Counted from the stretch's first letter, positions 1 to 13,600 are shown. The stretch is 64,000 nt of DNA from Anastatus disparis (GCA_017163975.1 JAFFSR010000004.1:868001-932000); one strand, 5' to 3'. Notes: generated by a model not told the origin, from the letters alone. Program-made: numbers and translations.

Positions 1-2110
1 ATTTACCTAGTGATAAGATATAGCGATTACACATAACCATTAATGTCTCGAGAACGCGCGCGCCATTTGTTTGTCATTGACTATACGATGTATTTCCCTA
101 TATATATACATATGTGCTTAGAAAGCAAGTTAGTTGGGTAAGGTTAGAGTAACGTTTTCCCTAGGAAAATCAAAGTGGTGGCCATCTGCGTAATTAAATG
201 GTAAACATACTTCGTTATGTATACTCAGTTTGTACGTGTATTATTGATGTAAATTTTCTTACGCAATGGTAAATAAATAGCATCTGAATTTAATGTACAA
301 ATATTATGTATATGAGTAATGTGATGATTACTTGTTTTTGAGTGATAGCATTCAATTAATATTGAAATTAGAAATAGGTTTTGTAAATAAACCGATTAAG
401 TTCTGATAAACCTTTGTGATCTGTTAATTTATATGGAACTATATATGAAATGATTTCAATTGGAATTCAAATATTAATAATTATGTCTTTATGAAAGTGA
501 TTTCTAAAAATAACTGTTAATCACTGTGAATAACAGTTAATAGCTAGAAATAATAAGTGGATAACTGGATCAGTGAACCTGTTAGAAGATGCAAGAATTG
601 TGGCATGAATCTCAGTTATCTAAAGTTATCTCTAGTCATTCACAATTTAAATTTTCTAAAATTTTGGAATTCACTAAATCAAATATGATTTGCGATTATT
701 TTTATTTTTTAAATGATTGTAAATAATTTTATATTTATTATTTATATCAAAACGCATACAAAAAAATTCAAGCTTTACAATTAGCTAATTTCTAATTATA
801 ATCTGTTTTATAATACAAATTATAAGTGTATAAAGTAATTTTCAATTTTACGTTTGCAACTACCTTATATACCAGTTGATTAATTTATAATTTTACAACT
901 GTTCTAAGAAACAACGATTTTCTGTTCTTTATTTTAAAAAATTTATAGTATATATACGTATATATATTTATATTATTTAATTTTGAAATAATATATTTGC
1001 GTTTGGATGAATCAAAAAATATATCAGTTTCATGATTAAATTCGAATGAAATAAATTTTGCATTGAATTTCCACTGATAATCATTGAGTACTTTATTGAA
1101 TAAATTATTGAAAAGTATAAATTGTTCCGATGGAAATATTATATTAATATCCTTTAATTTACAATAATTTTATAATTTAAAATTATGTAAAATATGATAT
1201 GTTTTAATGTAATGCAGAAAGTAATTGAGCTTTTATTCAAATGAATTATCGAATTTAATTCATTTGTATGAAAATTATTATTTTGCAAAACAAGACAAAA
1301 TTAACAGTTATCATAATTAATTATTTTAAATCATTACTGAATAATTTTCAAACAAACCATGTTTATTGATTTAAAAGAATGCGTTAAATTGTAAATTATT
1401 TCGTTCGGATTTTTATTTTGGAAATGATATGTAATTAACTTATGATTTAATAATTTGCATTTATCTTGTCGATATTTTCCGTGAAGAAAGTTTTATTTTG
1501 TTGTTCGTTGAAAAAACGACGTATCTAACAGTTTATGCAGATAACATTATAATTAGTTTTTGATTAAAAAATGTAATAATTTTTGTATTGTTTTTCAAAA
1601 CAGATAAAGGTAATAACATGACTTTCTCTAAAAAAAAAACTTTTCAAGCCTTTTTTTAAATAAAAGACGACGCATATAGTTCAACCGAAAGCATAATAAA
1701 CCCTTTTCCTCCCAACTACAGTTGAAAGTCTTCATTACAGGAACGATTAATAATCATACACATTATATTTAACGAAATTTATTCAACAACAGAATTCAAA
1801 ATACTATACTAGATCACATTTGTCAGGATTAGTTATTAAAAGATACGTTATAATAGTACAATATACAGTTATTGCTTTAATTCAAAACCTTTATATTAAT
1901 GCAGTTGTACGAAAATTTCAATATAAATTTAACGTCATATAGAGTTGATCAACCACCGAACGATTTCCACGCACAGCAATCCTCCCTGTTTTGCTCATTA
2001 GAGTAATTTAACGCGTTTGCTCGTCATCGTTAACGCGTGTATCGTTTTCCATAGCCTTTGTTCATCCGACTAACAATTTACACATATAACATTCTCTTTC
2101 TCTTTCGCCC
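1..2110. other. AT-rich spacer, no gene
   Basis: Both strands are full of stops and I see no convincing open frame. The DNA is a mosaic of A- and T-runs. Two slightly GC-richer patches stand out: about 40-70 (CpG-rich, with a GCGCGC core) and about 1,930-2,060, where the string TTAACGCG occurs twice (near 2,007 and 2,029). These could be small regulatory elements, but nothing in the sequence proves it. Confidence 0.6.
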
Positions 2111-2118
2111 CCTACCCC

Positions 2119-2145
2119 CCGACCCCCTTTAAAAAGGAGGGTCGG
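2119..2145. repeat. GC-rich hairpin beside C/G tracts
   Basis: A CCGACCC arm and a GGGTCGG arm enclose a short AAA-centred loop, giving a near-perfect hairpin. C-runs lie to the left (2,107-2,125) and G-runs to the right (up to 2,169), so the purine-rich side could also form a G-quadruplex. It lies in an otherwise AT-rich setting. No function can be assigned from sequence alone. Confidence 0.5.
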
Positions 2146-2239
2146 AAATAGGAAGGTGGTGAGGGGGGGACTGGCGAAGAGACACCCTTTAACTCCAAAC
2201 TAAATCGCACCTAGAGCCCATTAGTATCAGCGGCGCGTA

Positions 2240-3120
2240 AACGATAATTGAGTCGAATTATAATGGTGTCGTATTTAGAACGAGATGAAACAGAAATATT
2301 GAGATATTGATGTATCCTAATTTCATTTTAGACAGTTGAATATTCAATTTTATTTTATTATTCTTGAAAGATAATGTGATTATTTTTAAAATAAATTTAT
2401 AATGTATAAAAATATTTTGTTTTGTTTTTTTAATGATTCGAGTTAAGTTTATGAGAACGTTTATCAGCGAGAAAAGTCTAAGTAACTTTTCAAGCAAAAA
2501 ATTGGCTTTTGGAATAAGGGAAAAACTACTTTAAGATATTTTCACGCTAAGGAAAGGAGGCTGAAAGTTAAAAATGAACTCAAAAATGAGAAAACTTTTT
2601 TGGTAATCTTAAAAACTCTGTTAGCATTACAAAATGACCAAATGACCCAAAAATTTAAACAAAAAAGTTAACGTTTTAATTATCGTTATAGGTTCATATT
2701 TAATGTTGTCCTGAATTCTCATTAAATCCTTTTTCCATCATAGTTGAATGTTCCCAACAAAATTCTTGAAAGCAATAGAGCAAAACTTTGAACGGTTTTA
2801 TGATCTTTAAATCCGTACAATTAAAGACAATTAAAATATGAAAAAAAACAAGAAATTATTAATATTTAAGATACCTTCTTTCAAAAAGCTTTTATTGAAA
2901 TTGTACCAAAAAAATGGAAACACTATTTTAATTTTAATTATAAATTGATACAATTTGAAAGAAGCTCCGGTATTTATTCAGTTATTATACTATTAACCTG
3001 TAAAATATTTCGCTTATTATTACAATCGGAAGACAGTAAGAAAAGTTAAACCACTAAATTTTGGAAAATAAGTAAACTAAGGGCAAATAAACAGCTAAGT
3101 AAGGTAAATAAAAATAAACA
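2240..3120. other. AT-rich spacer, no gene
   Basis: Short chance frames only, such as a minus-strand frame at 2,258-2,497 rich in I, N, L and K. No splice-flanked exon, RNA gene or repeat is recognised. Confidence 0.6.
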
Positions 3121-3134
3121 AGCGACTAAGCAAC

Positions 3135-3165
3135 TTTTCCCTTTCTCCCCTTCCAGGTAAATAAG
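3135..3165 (+). promoter_or_regulatory. Candidate recursive splice site (ratchet point), plus strand
   Basis: A pure pyrimidine run (CTTTTCCCTTTCTCCCCTTC) ends in CAG at 3,154-3,156 and is followed directly by GTAAAT at 3,157-3,162. A strong 3' splice site joined to a 5' splice site with no exon between them is the known signature of a zero-length recursive splice site in very long insect introns. No clear downstream donor defines an exon. The tract lies in a polypyrimidine/polypurine neighbourhood, so chance occurrence is possible. If real, the window is inside a long intron transcribed left to right. Confidence 0.45.
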
Positions 3166-4318
3166 TATATAAACAAGTAACGGAAGCGTAGCAAAGAAAA
3201 GGTTAAAGTTAGGTTTAGCAAAGGCGAGAGAAGAAAAAAGAAACTCACAACAACGAGAAAAAAAAAGAATAAAAATAAAAAAAGGAAAAAAAAATAAAAG
3301 ATACAAGAGAGTGAAAAGAGTGGGGCCCGCAGCGTGTCTGCAGCAATTTGCAACTTTTAATAGTTAGCCTCCCAACCCCCAGGTTTCTGGTATATACGCT
3401 ACCGCTAGCTTTTATACTTTATGCACCCAGGGCTAAATAAGATTATATATTGTACTTTTCAACAGTTAATGCACACGACGCGCTGCTGCTGCTGCTCTCT
3501 TCTTCTTCCTAACGTTATGTCTAAAACCTTATACTATCTCACTTACTCATTCTTTCTTCTTCTCTCTCTTTCTCTTTTGTCGTATTTACATGTTAAAACC
3601 ACTAAGTTTCGCATGAAACGGCCATGATTTTCTTTCTCTATTCTTTGTGTTGAGGGGGAGGAGAGGGAGGGTTGGCTTTTGTATGATGTGCCTAAACTGA
3701 ATGACTTTCCAAGAGCTTGCGTTTTCTTGTGTAAGCTCGTCTTCTTGAATATAAACGGTGTCTTCTGCACGCCATTTTTGGTAGTTAAGTTTAAGAATTA
3801 ATTATTAAACGAAAATTAGAAATTGATGAAGTTTGTTTTAATTAAGAATTGTTAATTATCATTAATAAAAGTAATGAAAGTTGTTAACTGAATAATGAAG
3901 ATAAAAGATTATTATGTAGTACAATTTTAATTTTTAATTTAAGATTTTAATTTTTTATAAAAGTGTCAGTAACCGGTAGAACTGTGCAAAAAATTCTTGA
4001 GAATGAATAATTAAAATTAATTAAAAATCAATAATTATTTAATGCATAATTAAATTAGTCTTATTAAGCTTAAATTCACGTAGACTTGAATAAAAATTTT
4101 TATTAAAAAAAGTAAATCATACTCGAAATTCCTAATGATATACTTAAAAAAAAAAATACAACGAATAATCCTTAAAAATTTTCTTGTTTATACATCTCAT
4201 TTTTATTAGGATAACTTTTTTTACTTAATAAAATGTTGAGCGTCAAATAATCAATAAAATTGCTTGACGCAATAATATTCCAACAGCGAAAAGCTCTTTG
4301 ACTAAATATCGATAACTG

Positions 4319-4320
<2 letters not shown>
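3166..4320. other. Polypurine/polypyrimidine block, then AT-rich spacer
   Basis: 3,180-3,320 is an A/G-rich tract (GAAAAAAAAAG-like runs). 3,480-3,760 is richer in GC, with a CTG run near 3,482-3,495 and a G-rich GAGGGGGAGGAGAGGGAGG-like stretch near 3,650. Overlapping open frames of 60-90 codons on both strands here are low-complexity by-products. From 3,780 it is plain AT-rich DNA. Confidence 0.55.

Positions 4321-4321
<1 letters not shown>

Positions 4322-4355
<34 letters not shown>
4322..4355. repeat. (TA)17 microsatellite
   Basis: An uninterrupted TA dinucleotide run of about 34 bp. It is expected to be length-polymorphic. Confidence 0.95.
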
Positions 4356-4357
<2 letters not shown>

Positions 4358-4891
4358 GAAAGTATACAACCACTCTAACGTTTTATTTATATTTGATGTT
4401 AAAAATAGAGCAGTTGTTGACTTTATAATACGTAAACGCACTCAAGTAATTTGATGCAGGAAAATATGGGAGAGGTACTATACGTTGACACCGGAGGCAA
4501 AATGCACAAAAATACATTTTCGGAAATTCTATCTGAAAATGAAAAATTTTTCTTTATACATAAATATAAAAAAAAGAGTCAATATAAAAATTTAAACATT
4601 AAAGTTGAGTGGTTTTTTTTCGAAAAATAGTAATTAATTAAAATTCCCTTGTATTTAACTTCGTAATAATATTCATTACAATTTTGTTCGATCAAAAGAA
4701 TTAGGAATAAGTTTTCACTTCAAAGTATTATTATTTTTTTAAAAATGACTTGTCTGTTTGAGTAATAAAACCTAACCCATTATAAAATTAGTTTTAAAAA
4801 TTGTAAATAACAATAACTAACAAAAATAAAATATTTTAAATGACAACCTTTTATATTATTATAATATCATAACATCAGAATTACTTTCATT

Positions 4892-5102
4892 ATTTTTTTT
4901 TATTTTTTTTTTCGTCGCTATATTTATGCTATACTATTTTTGCGGTACTAATCAGCGACGGAGCTCGTAAGTGTGTTTGTGAACAAAGCACATGTAACGT
5001 ACAGTGGTGCTTGTATGATTCAGCCACGAGCGGGATTCGAACTCAGAACCTCGAGATTACAAATCCAACGTTCTACCGACTGAGCCACAGACCGGCTCAC
5101 AA
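4892..5102 (-). mobile_element. tRNA-derived SINE, family A, copy 1 (minus)
   Basis: Read on the minus strand, the right end is a tRNA-like head with a perfect internal promoter: box A TGGCTCAGTCGG (5,076-5,087) and box B GAGTTCGAATCC (5,033-5,044). It is followed by a family-specific body (CAAGCACCACTGTACGTTAC and CTCCGTCGCTGATTAG) and an A-rich tail (the T-run at 4,892-4,911). The head has diverged from a functional tRNA: it has no discernible acceptor stem and runs straight into the body. Six more copies occur in this window. Both boxes are intact, so Pol III transcription would be possible, but mobility also needs a partner LINE that is not seen here. Confidence 0.88.
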
Positions 5103-8100
5103 ATAATTTAATAATTGAAACTGTAATTATTTTTAAGAATTAATCAATTAATAGTATAATGCCTTATAATTTACGCAGATCAATTCGGTTAAAATTGTAA
5201 TGAATTATGGATATTGGAAATGTAAAATATTGACATTACAATTTTTCAAATTTTTGATCCGTAATCCAGAAGTTTTCAAAATATTTACCTTCTGACACTA
5301 ATAAAAAGCATGATATGAAGATATGTCGAAAAATTTTTGAATAAAAATAAAAAAACTGAGAAACTGAAATGTCAATAACTATGTATAAATCGTATATCAT
5401 ATTACATCACCTTAAATAAATATTGTAAATAAAAAAATTTGATCAACTAATAAATAAAATCGAAATATGATCTCATGTACATAGAGCAAATTTTCCCATA
5501 ATATTTACAGTGAAATTCAGCATAAAAATTACAATGACTTTTCTCTTTAATAATTTTTATGAAATCCTTTCGTGAATACTATTTAATGTGTGTATCCATA
5601 AAATAACCTAAAAGTATACAATGTCTCATAATTATTAGAATTAAATTCAATTGTTTCATCTTCGAAATCAATCAGCCTAATATTTATATAAAAAAATACA
5701 ATTACTCTCAACAGTACGCACACTTTCAAAAAAAAGTTCCACAGTATAAAAGTGTGTCCACGTGTACGTTTACGTAATCTTGAGATCGTTTCCGTCCAAG
5801 CGACCGATATTTATTGTCCTATTATCTTGATTGATACCAGCTCCTAACTGTTTTCTATCTCATATAAGTACATTTAATGGTATAAGGTAGCCTCTCCACA
5901 TTTCCCATCTCGATTCGATTCCTTTAGTATTTTGGCTTTTTTTCTCATTTCCTCTTACATTATACCTATGGTTCTTATTTTTTTTTCTTCATTTTTTTCT
6001 CTCTCTTTTTCTTCTCTATGTGTACTTTGACCACATGGCTGGTTATTAGATGACTAAATAGGTAGACTCTGGCAGGAACTGTAAGTCTTGTAAATAACTC
6101 AAAAAATTGGCGCAGTAAAACATCTTGCTATATGTTAAGGATATTTACTTATATATATCAAAACCCTCTTAGATTACAAGGATGGTAGGTAAGTAAAAGT
6201 TTCTTTTGGGATTATCTTGATTAATGTATCAAAAGCAAGTTTTCTAGGAATCACTGAAATGAATTACAAAAGTGACTTGAAAATAAAGTATATACTTCAC
6301 CTTTATAAAATCCTTTCCTTCCATTATTTCTTTTACTTCTTCTTCTTTCGCTTCCTTTTTTTTTCTTTTTTTACATACGAAAAAACCGCAACTGTTTTGA
6401 AAGACGGAAAATCCAAACCTTAAGCTTAGAACATTTTCTATTTATTCATTGACCAAAACGTTTACCAAGAAATCTTACAAGCACATAGCTAAAAAAGTTT
6501 TCTTTTCGCTTCGCTTTGAAAGTTAACGTAACACCGTTCAAATCCCTCGAGGGGGGAGTTTTCTCCTACAAGACCACTGAATTTCCGTCGGCTGTTTGTT
6601 TCCCCGAATGCATCTATGTCTGAAAGTATGCTAAGTATACGCCTACGCGAGATAACTAAAAGAAAAAAAAAGGAACATTTTTTCTTCAGGTTTATCTTAT
6701 GTTTTGTTCGTAGTAATTCATGTAAATCTAGTAGATAAAAATGGTCAAGTGTAATAAAAAGATTACTTTAACGGAATTTTTCAACTTGAGAATCTTTGGA
6801 ATTTTGTACACGCTAAATGTATCGCAATTACATCAATTATACATTTTTATTTATAAAATAATATCCTAAGAATTTAATTTCAATAAAAAACCCACAAATT
6901 CATTATACAGAATACACCAAAAATAATAACACAGAAATAGAAAGAAAAAAAAAGACTAGAATGCACATTGCATATATAAGAGGAAGTAAAATAACCAGGG
7001 TATGCCGCATAGCCTCTCCTCCTGTGCTAACCTTTATGATATATGATTATGCTGCATGCTCTTTGCTCGTATCTTATTACGTATTGCCATAGCTGTTTTC
7101 TCAGCATTTGTCTTTACTCTAATATCTTTTAGCTTATATACATGTATTTGTACCTTCTATTTCTCTCTCTCTCCATTCCTCTTTAAGCTATTCTCTAGTT
7201 TCTCTATGTGCATTGTTTTTTTTATTAATAAATTGTACTTGTAATACCTATTATGGCCTGCTTTTTTTTATATTTTGTTTAACATTAACATGACTTGACT
7301 CGGCTGCAATTAGATATGTGCGCTGTTTCTGCATTATTTGGATAATAACTCTGAGAAAGATAGAAAGATGAGAGTCATTAATATATAAGGAGAGTTGTTT
7401 AGGGAAAAAGCAAAATAAAATGGATTATGGAGACGAGATATATTTAGCATTTAATTATGAAACGTAGTTGCTAAATTAGGGATTATTTTACATAATTTTA
7501 ACGAATTTTTTTTACTAAATTTGCAGAGTTGCTTAAGTAGAATATATTCAACTTTTTGTATCCTTTTTTTTGTTCCTACTAAACGTAATAACGACAATTA
7601 ATGTAAGCTCGCGAAGTGCAGGAGTAATATTAATGACCAACAAAAATAAACTTTAGATGCAGCTGGCTCAATGATAGAATATTTTTGATATGAGAGAGGA
7701 ATATTTAAAATAGGTTATTTATGTATATGATGAAAAATTTAAAGATATGTTTGGTATTCTTTCGAAAAATTCAACGTTGAAGAATTCATAAGGTATTTTG
7801 AATGAAAATCACATACGTAGTCTAGATATTCAACGCACCGATATCATTTATCATTTCTAATGGGACTTTTAAACTTTCTGGCACTACTGCACTATCTATT
7901 CATTAATTTTTACTGTTTTTTCTTTTCTTTTCTTCAACTAGACAGTGCATTTCTGTATTTGTAATCTATTATTAAGTAATGAAATTACTTCTTATTTGAA
8001 CTGATTACGTTGAATCATTAATTAGCATTAGTGAATGATCGTAACTAATTCAAATATATCAAGAATTTTAAACTAATCATGTCTCTCTATAATGAGAGAA

Positions 8101-10168
8101 TTTCCTTTATTATATTAATATTATATTGGCTTATAAATCGGTCGTAGTTACAGCAAATGAAATAAAAACAAAATAGTGCAAACGTCCTTTATTGTAGTAA
8201 CTATTGTAAAGAAATTCTGAAATTGTAGGTTGAAAGTTGTATGGATTAAATAGTAATGAATGATGTAATCAATATGTCATCCAATTATTAAGTTGGTAAT
8301 GTTAACGCGAACATTGGAGTAACAATGAAAATATTGTGAGTACATAACCGAGATAAAATCTTCTGTCAACTAATCACTAATATGATCATTTGATTAGTTA
8401 AGCCAATATTCATACTTAATTCATCATTTATGAAGTGTATCAACAATTTCAGCAAATGCACAATTTCAACGAAAACATTCTACAATACCTTGGACATAAT
8501 ACAAAACATCACAGACAGATTAGAATATGCCAGACAATACATTTTTCTCGTCCAATAAAGAAACTTTTATAAACTGTAAAACTAAAAGACTTTAATTTGC
8601 ATTTTAAAGTCAATTAAGTGATATCCTTGATGCGATACATGCAAGGATAATGTCGTATTTAATATATGACAAGAGCAATATTTATATACAACGCGTACAT
8701 GGCGGTATATCGATTGCATTCCTTCAAAAATGTGATTAATTATTGCAGAGTACGGTGGGCTTCATAGGGAAACGATAAAATATTGACAGGACATAAATAA
8801 GAAATTTATATATGTGTGTAACCCGTTAGGATTAAAGAGTACAATATGAATTATGTGGAAATATCGAGGACGTGATCCATATCAATTAATATGATTAAAA
8901 GTTGAAAATAATATACATATTGTATTTGTCGTATTATAAAACGTGATCTGCAAATGTAAAACAAATTGTTTGTATGTTTTATATTTTATAGTAATTAATG
9001 GATTAGGTTACTCATTACTTATGAGTGATTTTTATTACTTTTTTTATAAAAAAAACATCAAAGAGAATTGGAATATTTTAAATATATTATCAAAGAAAGT
9101 CTATGATATTTTTCTCTTGTAATAATAAAAATATATAATTTATTGATAATTAGCAAATTTATTGAAAAATGTTCAATCTTCCAAGTTTTTCCATAAGTTT
9201 ATTCGACTAATTGATATTTTTGTCTTGCAATTTTTTGTTTAGTGAATTTTCTAACAATCGACAAAGTATTAACTCAAGGAAAAGACCATTTGATAAAAAC
9301 CGAATAAAACGTAAAAGCAACACATATACATAGGTACATAAGTTGACTTATTATTTAAAGCTTAAGCTTTCGAAAGCAAAAAAGAAGGGACATGCTTCAA
9401 AGGTGACCCGAGAGAACAGTTTTGTTTTTGTCACGCCCTCGTATAGAATTTGTCGGCGTAAAATGGAGAAAGGATCTTGTTTTCTATTTTTTTTGTTTCT
9501 TATCTTCTTAAATAATGCATGTTTTACGAGTCCTCTGTGACCATAAGAAACAACAAAAAAAGAAGTTGCGTAACGCAATCGCAACACGATACACACTGTA
9601 GCTTCGGAACTTTTTAGGTTAACCGTCTAAACATAATTCGAAGAAAACGTGACTTAAATAGGCCGTAAATTTTTACTTAGGAATAGATACTGTTTATTTG
9701 GGATTATTAATAATGCATAAAGGTTTAAATATCACGAAGGTTAAAATGTAAGCTGCATAAATATAGAATGAATCGTTTATTTGGTTATTAATATTTAACG
9801 CAACGTTTATAAATTTTTGTAATTACAGTTCACATGCATTAAACGAACATTATGAATTATTTTTATCAATATTGAATTTGAAAATGTTGTGAATTTGAAT
9901 TATGGAAAAGAAATTAGCGAGTTTCCTATATTGAAATTTGAAATATTCTAATGAATAATCAAATTTTGATGAAAATTACGTTAAATGTCAAAAGTTTATA
10001 TTTGAAATTAAGATTTTAGCATTTGAAGATTGCCTTCTACCATATTGAAAATTATCAAACAAATTTACATATAAATTCATGATGAATTTATGGCAAGTAA
10101 TACGTGACAAAATTGATATTTACATATTTATCTGGTATCATTATACTTTGACGAAGAGACACATACAC

Positions 10169-10171
<3 letters not shown>
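5103..10171. other. AT-rich spacer with a few GC-richer islands
   Basis: No gene or RNA is recognised. GC-richer patches lie at about 5,740-5,830 (mixed-composition sequence around GATATTTATTGTCC and TTGATTGATACC), 6,540-6,660, 8,690-8,790 (around GGCGGTATATCGATTGC) and 9,390-9,610. They are separated by long A/T runs. A plus-strand TAG|GTAAGT donor-like hexamer lies at 6,187-6,195, without a polypyrimidine acceptor beside it. Open frames of 60-80 codons are low-complexity. Confidence 0.55.

Positions 10172-10234
<63 letters not shown>
10172..10234. repeat. (TA)31 microsatellite
   Basis: A 63-bp uninterrupted TA run, the longest dinucleotide array in the window. Confidence 0.95.
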
Positions 10235-10238
<4 letters not shown>

Positions 10239-10448
10239 CTAGTAGAATTTCTGATATTTTGTTAAACTTTTTTAATACAGACTTTGAAAGTAATTAAAGT
10301 TACTCAAATTAAATATCAATTATAAAAACATCATATTCAACGAATTTTTATTATTACGCCGATTAAATATAATTTAATTTTTATTGTTGACATTTTTAAA
10401 CATTTATGCTTAAAATTGAAAAACATGTTCATCAATAATATATAATTT

Positions 10449-10619
10449 CCCTGGTAGAAAATAAACCATTTTTTGGCCATTTTTGCTGATTAACACATGT
10501 TAAAATGACACTTATCTAGAAATTCTGTACAAAGAGTTTCCAAAATTTCTAGATAAGTGCCATTTTAACATGCGTTGGCCAACAAAAATGGCCAAAAAAT
10601 GGTTTATTTTCTACCAGGG
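10449..10619. mobile_element. 171-bp hairpin MITE
   Basis: The element begins with CCCTGGTAGAAAATAAACC and ends with its reverse complement. The outer 37 bp of both arms are identical. After a short divergent patch, a second 27-bp block (CATGTTAAAATG, then CACTTATCTAGAAATT) also pairs, so nearly the whole element folds into one hairpin with a loop of about 20 bp. The length, the paired ends and the lack of coding capacity fit a MITE (a non-autonomous DNA transposon). I could not define a clean target-site duplication (left flank ATAATTT, right flank TTCCCGA), so the superfamily stays open. Confidence 0.85.
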
Positions 10620-13600
10620 TTCCCGAAACTTTATTTATTAAATCTCAAAATAATTTGGATGGAAATTAAACTGTTCCTAAAATCCATCCATTCGTGATGT
10701 ACAAAGTTCTTATGCGGTATTAACTTATAAGCAGATAATTATTGACCAGTTAATCAATAAATTTCATGATTATTTTCATTCGTTTCCTCTACATTTAACC
10801 GAGTATTTTATATATCAATCGACTGCTATAAAAAATATAAGTAAAATAAATTTCAAAGTGATTGTAATTTTATCTTAAAAAATTTTAGAGGCTTTTAAAA
10901 TATTAGATTAATCTAACATAACTTAAAAAAAAACTATTCGTTTATAAATTTAAGGTGTTCATTTACTAGCCGGTCGACCCTACCTATACTTTTAAGTTCT
11001 ACTTAACGTGTTTACATAATGTTTCTCTCTCTCTCTCTTTGTGAAGGACGTTTATCGGCGTAAGTGGCCTCTCTTGTTTAATGGACAGACCTTCCTATAT
11101 AGTTATAGGTAAGGAGGTATAAGCGGGTATATAGGGGAGATTTGCGCATTCCAAATGTTTCGGCCAAGATGGGCAGCTACTTCATGAGTCCAAGAGGGGA
11201 GAACATTCCTGAGGTGTTCCTCTTTATATATATTAATATATATATAATATAACATAAGGAAATACAAGTGTAATGCTACCTGTTTATGCGTGCAAAGCTT
11301 CGTTTTAAGAGAAGCCAATTGAAAAACTGAAAAGGATGACGAGAAAGAATAAATGAGATGAGAAGCTGAAAGTAAGAGAGACAAAACTATTGAACTCTTT
11401 CTGGTTTTTAATTTAATTTTTAAGTATAGTAATAAGAATTTCATTCTTGAAGTTTTCAAAAAGGAATAAATTTAAAAAAAAATAATACAGAATATCAAAA
11501 AATTTTTTGCTGAATATATTGCATAAATTTTATCCTTATAAAAAAGTTCATGATGCCCAGAATAAGTAGAATCTTTAGAATTTCCAATTTTTAATTGATT
11601 GTCCGTGACTAGACTAATGAATAATATAAAATTACAAAATAAGTCTTAAAAATTAAGAGCTATTAGAAAATTTATTAAAAAACAAATGTTATATGATTTT
11701 TTTATGTAACTGTTGGTCAATAAGGAAACTTTTAGAAGTGAAACAGTCAAGTACTTGAAAATCAAGAAACACGAAGACAGAATCGTGAATGCTGCATGAG
11801 CAAAGACCAAAACTATGGGTTAACAATTTCTATAGGTTGACCTTACAAGAAGAGAATTGTATTTTGTTGTGTTTAACATTGCTAGTAGTAGAAGTTAAGT
11901 TGATTTTAATGAAATGGACATGAACCAAATTGCATTTCTCATGTTCGAAACGGTGTTTACCGAATTTGAGGTTTGAATCCAATGAAAGTTCTGATTTGTG
12001 CGGTGATGTGACTTTAATTGCCGAGGGCGCCTTGCATTCACCTTAGATTTGTTAATAATTGTTAACATTATTGTGGAAAATGAAAATTATTTATCTGAAT
12101 TTTGTATTTTTTTTGTAATAATACACATTAATATAAAAAGAATAATGCAATATATGAACATAATTTAAAAGTCTATTCTTTTATTCAAAATACAGCTATG
12201 AGATATTTTACTTTTTAATAGTAGAAACGTTTAAAAAATGTATGGTTTCATATTTTACAAAAATAGAAAAGTTAATTTCTTACAAAAAATATATGTCAAT
12301 GTTCATTGTACGGGCATAAATCAATTAAATTTTATTCTTAATAAAAGATTGATGCTCTCGATTCATTCTTTTTTAAAAGTATTGTTTGCCCATATTATTG
12401 ACAATGTAACAATTACAATACTCAATCAGGTTCCAAAAGTCTAATGTAATTATAAATGTTAGTCAATCTAAAAAAAGTTAATAGTTAAATTATTTGAGCA
12501 TCTTAAATAACTGAGTTTTACTTGAAAGAATATTGACAAATATAAAAGCAAACTTCTTTTATTCAATTTTAGCGCCTTTTATACAACCAGTCACAATTGC
12601 ATCTCGAAAAGGCTTTACGTCTTTAAGCCATACTTTTCCGAAAGAAGATTATTATACTTTTTGCAATTTTTATTCAATCATACAAAAAATTAATCTAAAT
12701 AATAAAAAAAAAAATTAATAAACATAATATTGATGAGAATACGGTAACAACAGTCTTAAATTGTACCGCTGCTTTAAGTTATTTTAAATAGCAAACAAAC
12801 CGATATTGCGCAATCAAGCGACATTTATGCAGATTTTCCTTTACCGTAAACGTAACTTGAATTCATTTAACGTGCATGGCGCTTACAATTGAATATCGAA
12901 TGCTTTTCCTTGATTGCCAACCTATCTATCAGTCAGTTGTACAATGTCTTCTTGTCTTCCATAGCTAGTATATATTTTATAGAGACTTGGTGGAAAAGAC
13001 ACACAGACACGTTTAAAGGATGTATATATATATAGTTGAAAGCTTATATATACCGAATAAGAAAAGACAGACGCATCACCGAAATTCCAGACGTCGATAT
13101 TTAAATTCCTTACTCGGTTATACGGAAGAAACGCTTTTCTTTGCTTTGATCTTATGAGACTATAATTACATTCTTTTAGCCCGAAAAAACTAGGGCTTAA
13201 ACAAAAAAAAAAGTTTAAATAAAAAAAGAAAAATTTCGGTACGTACATTTAAGGTTATATTTAGATAAAATTGGGATTTCAGCTAAGACAATGAGGGTGG
13301 AGTTTAATCGCATTGCTTGGTCGGCTCTTTTTTTTTAAACTCTTTGAAAAATAAAAAAATTGCCAGGACGTGTTCGTTTTTTAGCCTTGAAGACTATTTT
13401 TATTAAATATAGAGCTAAGAAGTCTTTGAGAGATTTACTTATTTTTCGTGCATTAGCTCTTGCTTTGAAGAAAGTGGGTTCCACGTATTTTTATGTCTGT
13501 TTTTAGTTTAGGCGGATTTAAATGAAATTTCTAGATTTAAGAAGTAGAATTTAAGTATAAATTATTTGTTGATAATCTTTGTTATTTCAAAGATCTAAAA

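Noticed and set aside
4892..5102. Functional tRNA gene
   Set aside because: A and B boxes are present, but no closed acceptor stem can be drawn and the sequence runs into a repeated SINE body. The same holds for all copies.
8430..8558. 42-codon open frame with protein-like composition
   Set aside because: Isolated, no splice context and no neighbouring fragments; chance frames of this size are expected in 64 kb.
11103..11459. 118-codon minus-strand frame
   Set aside because: Low-complexity Ser/Leu-rich and TA-repeat-derived residues (YYIYINIY). No recognised domain or phased splice sites.
12922..13248. 108-codon minus-strand frame
   Set aside because: Phe/Tyr-rich from A-runs, no recognised family; the GC-richer sequence is better explained as a non-coding island.
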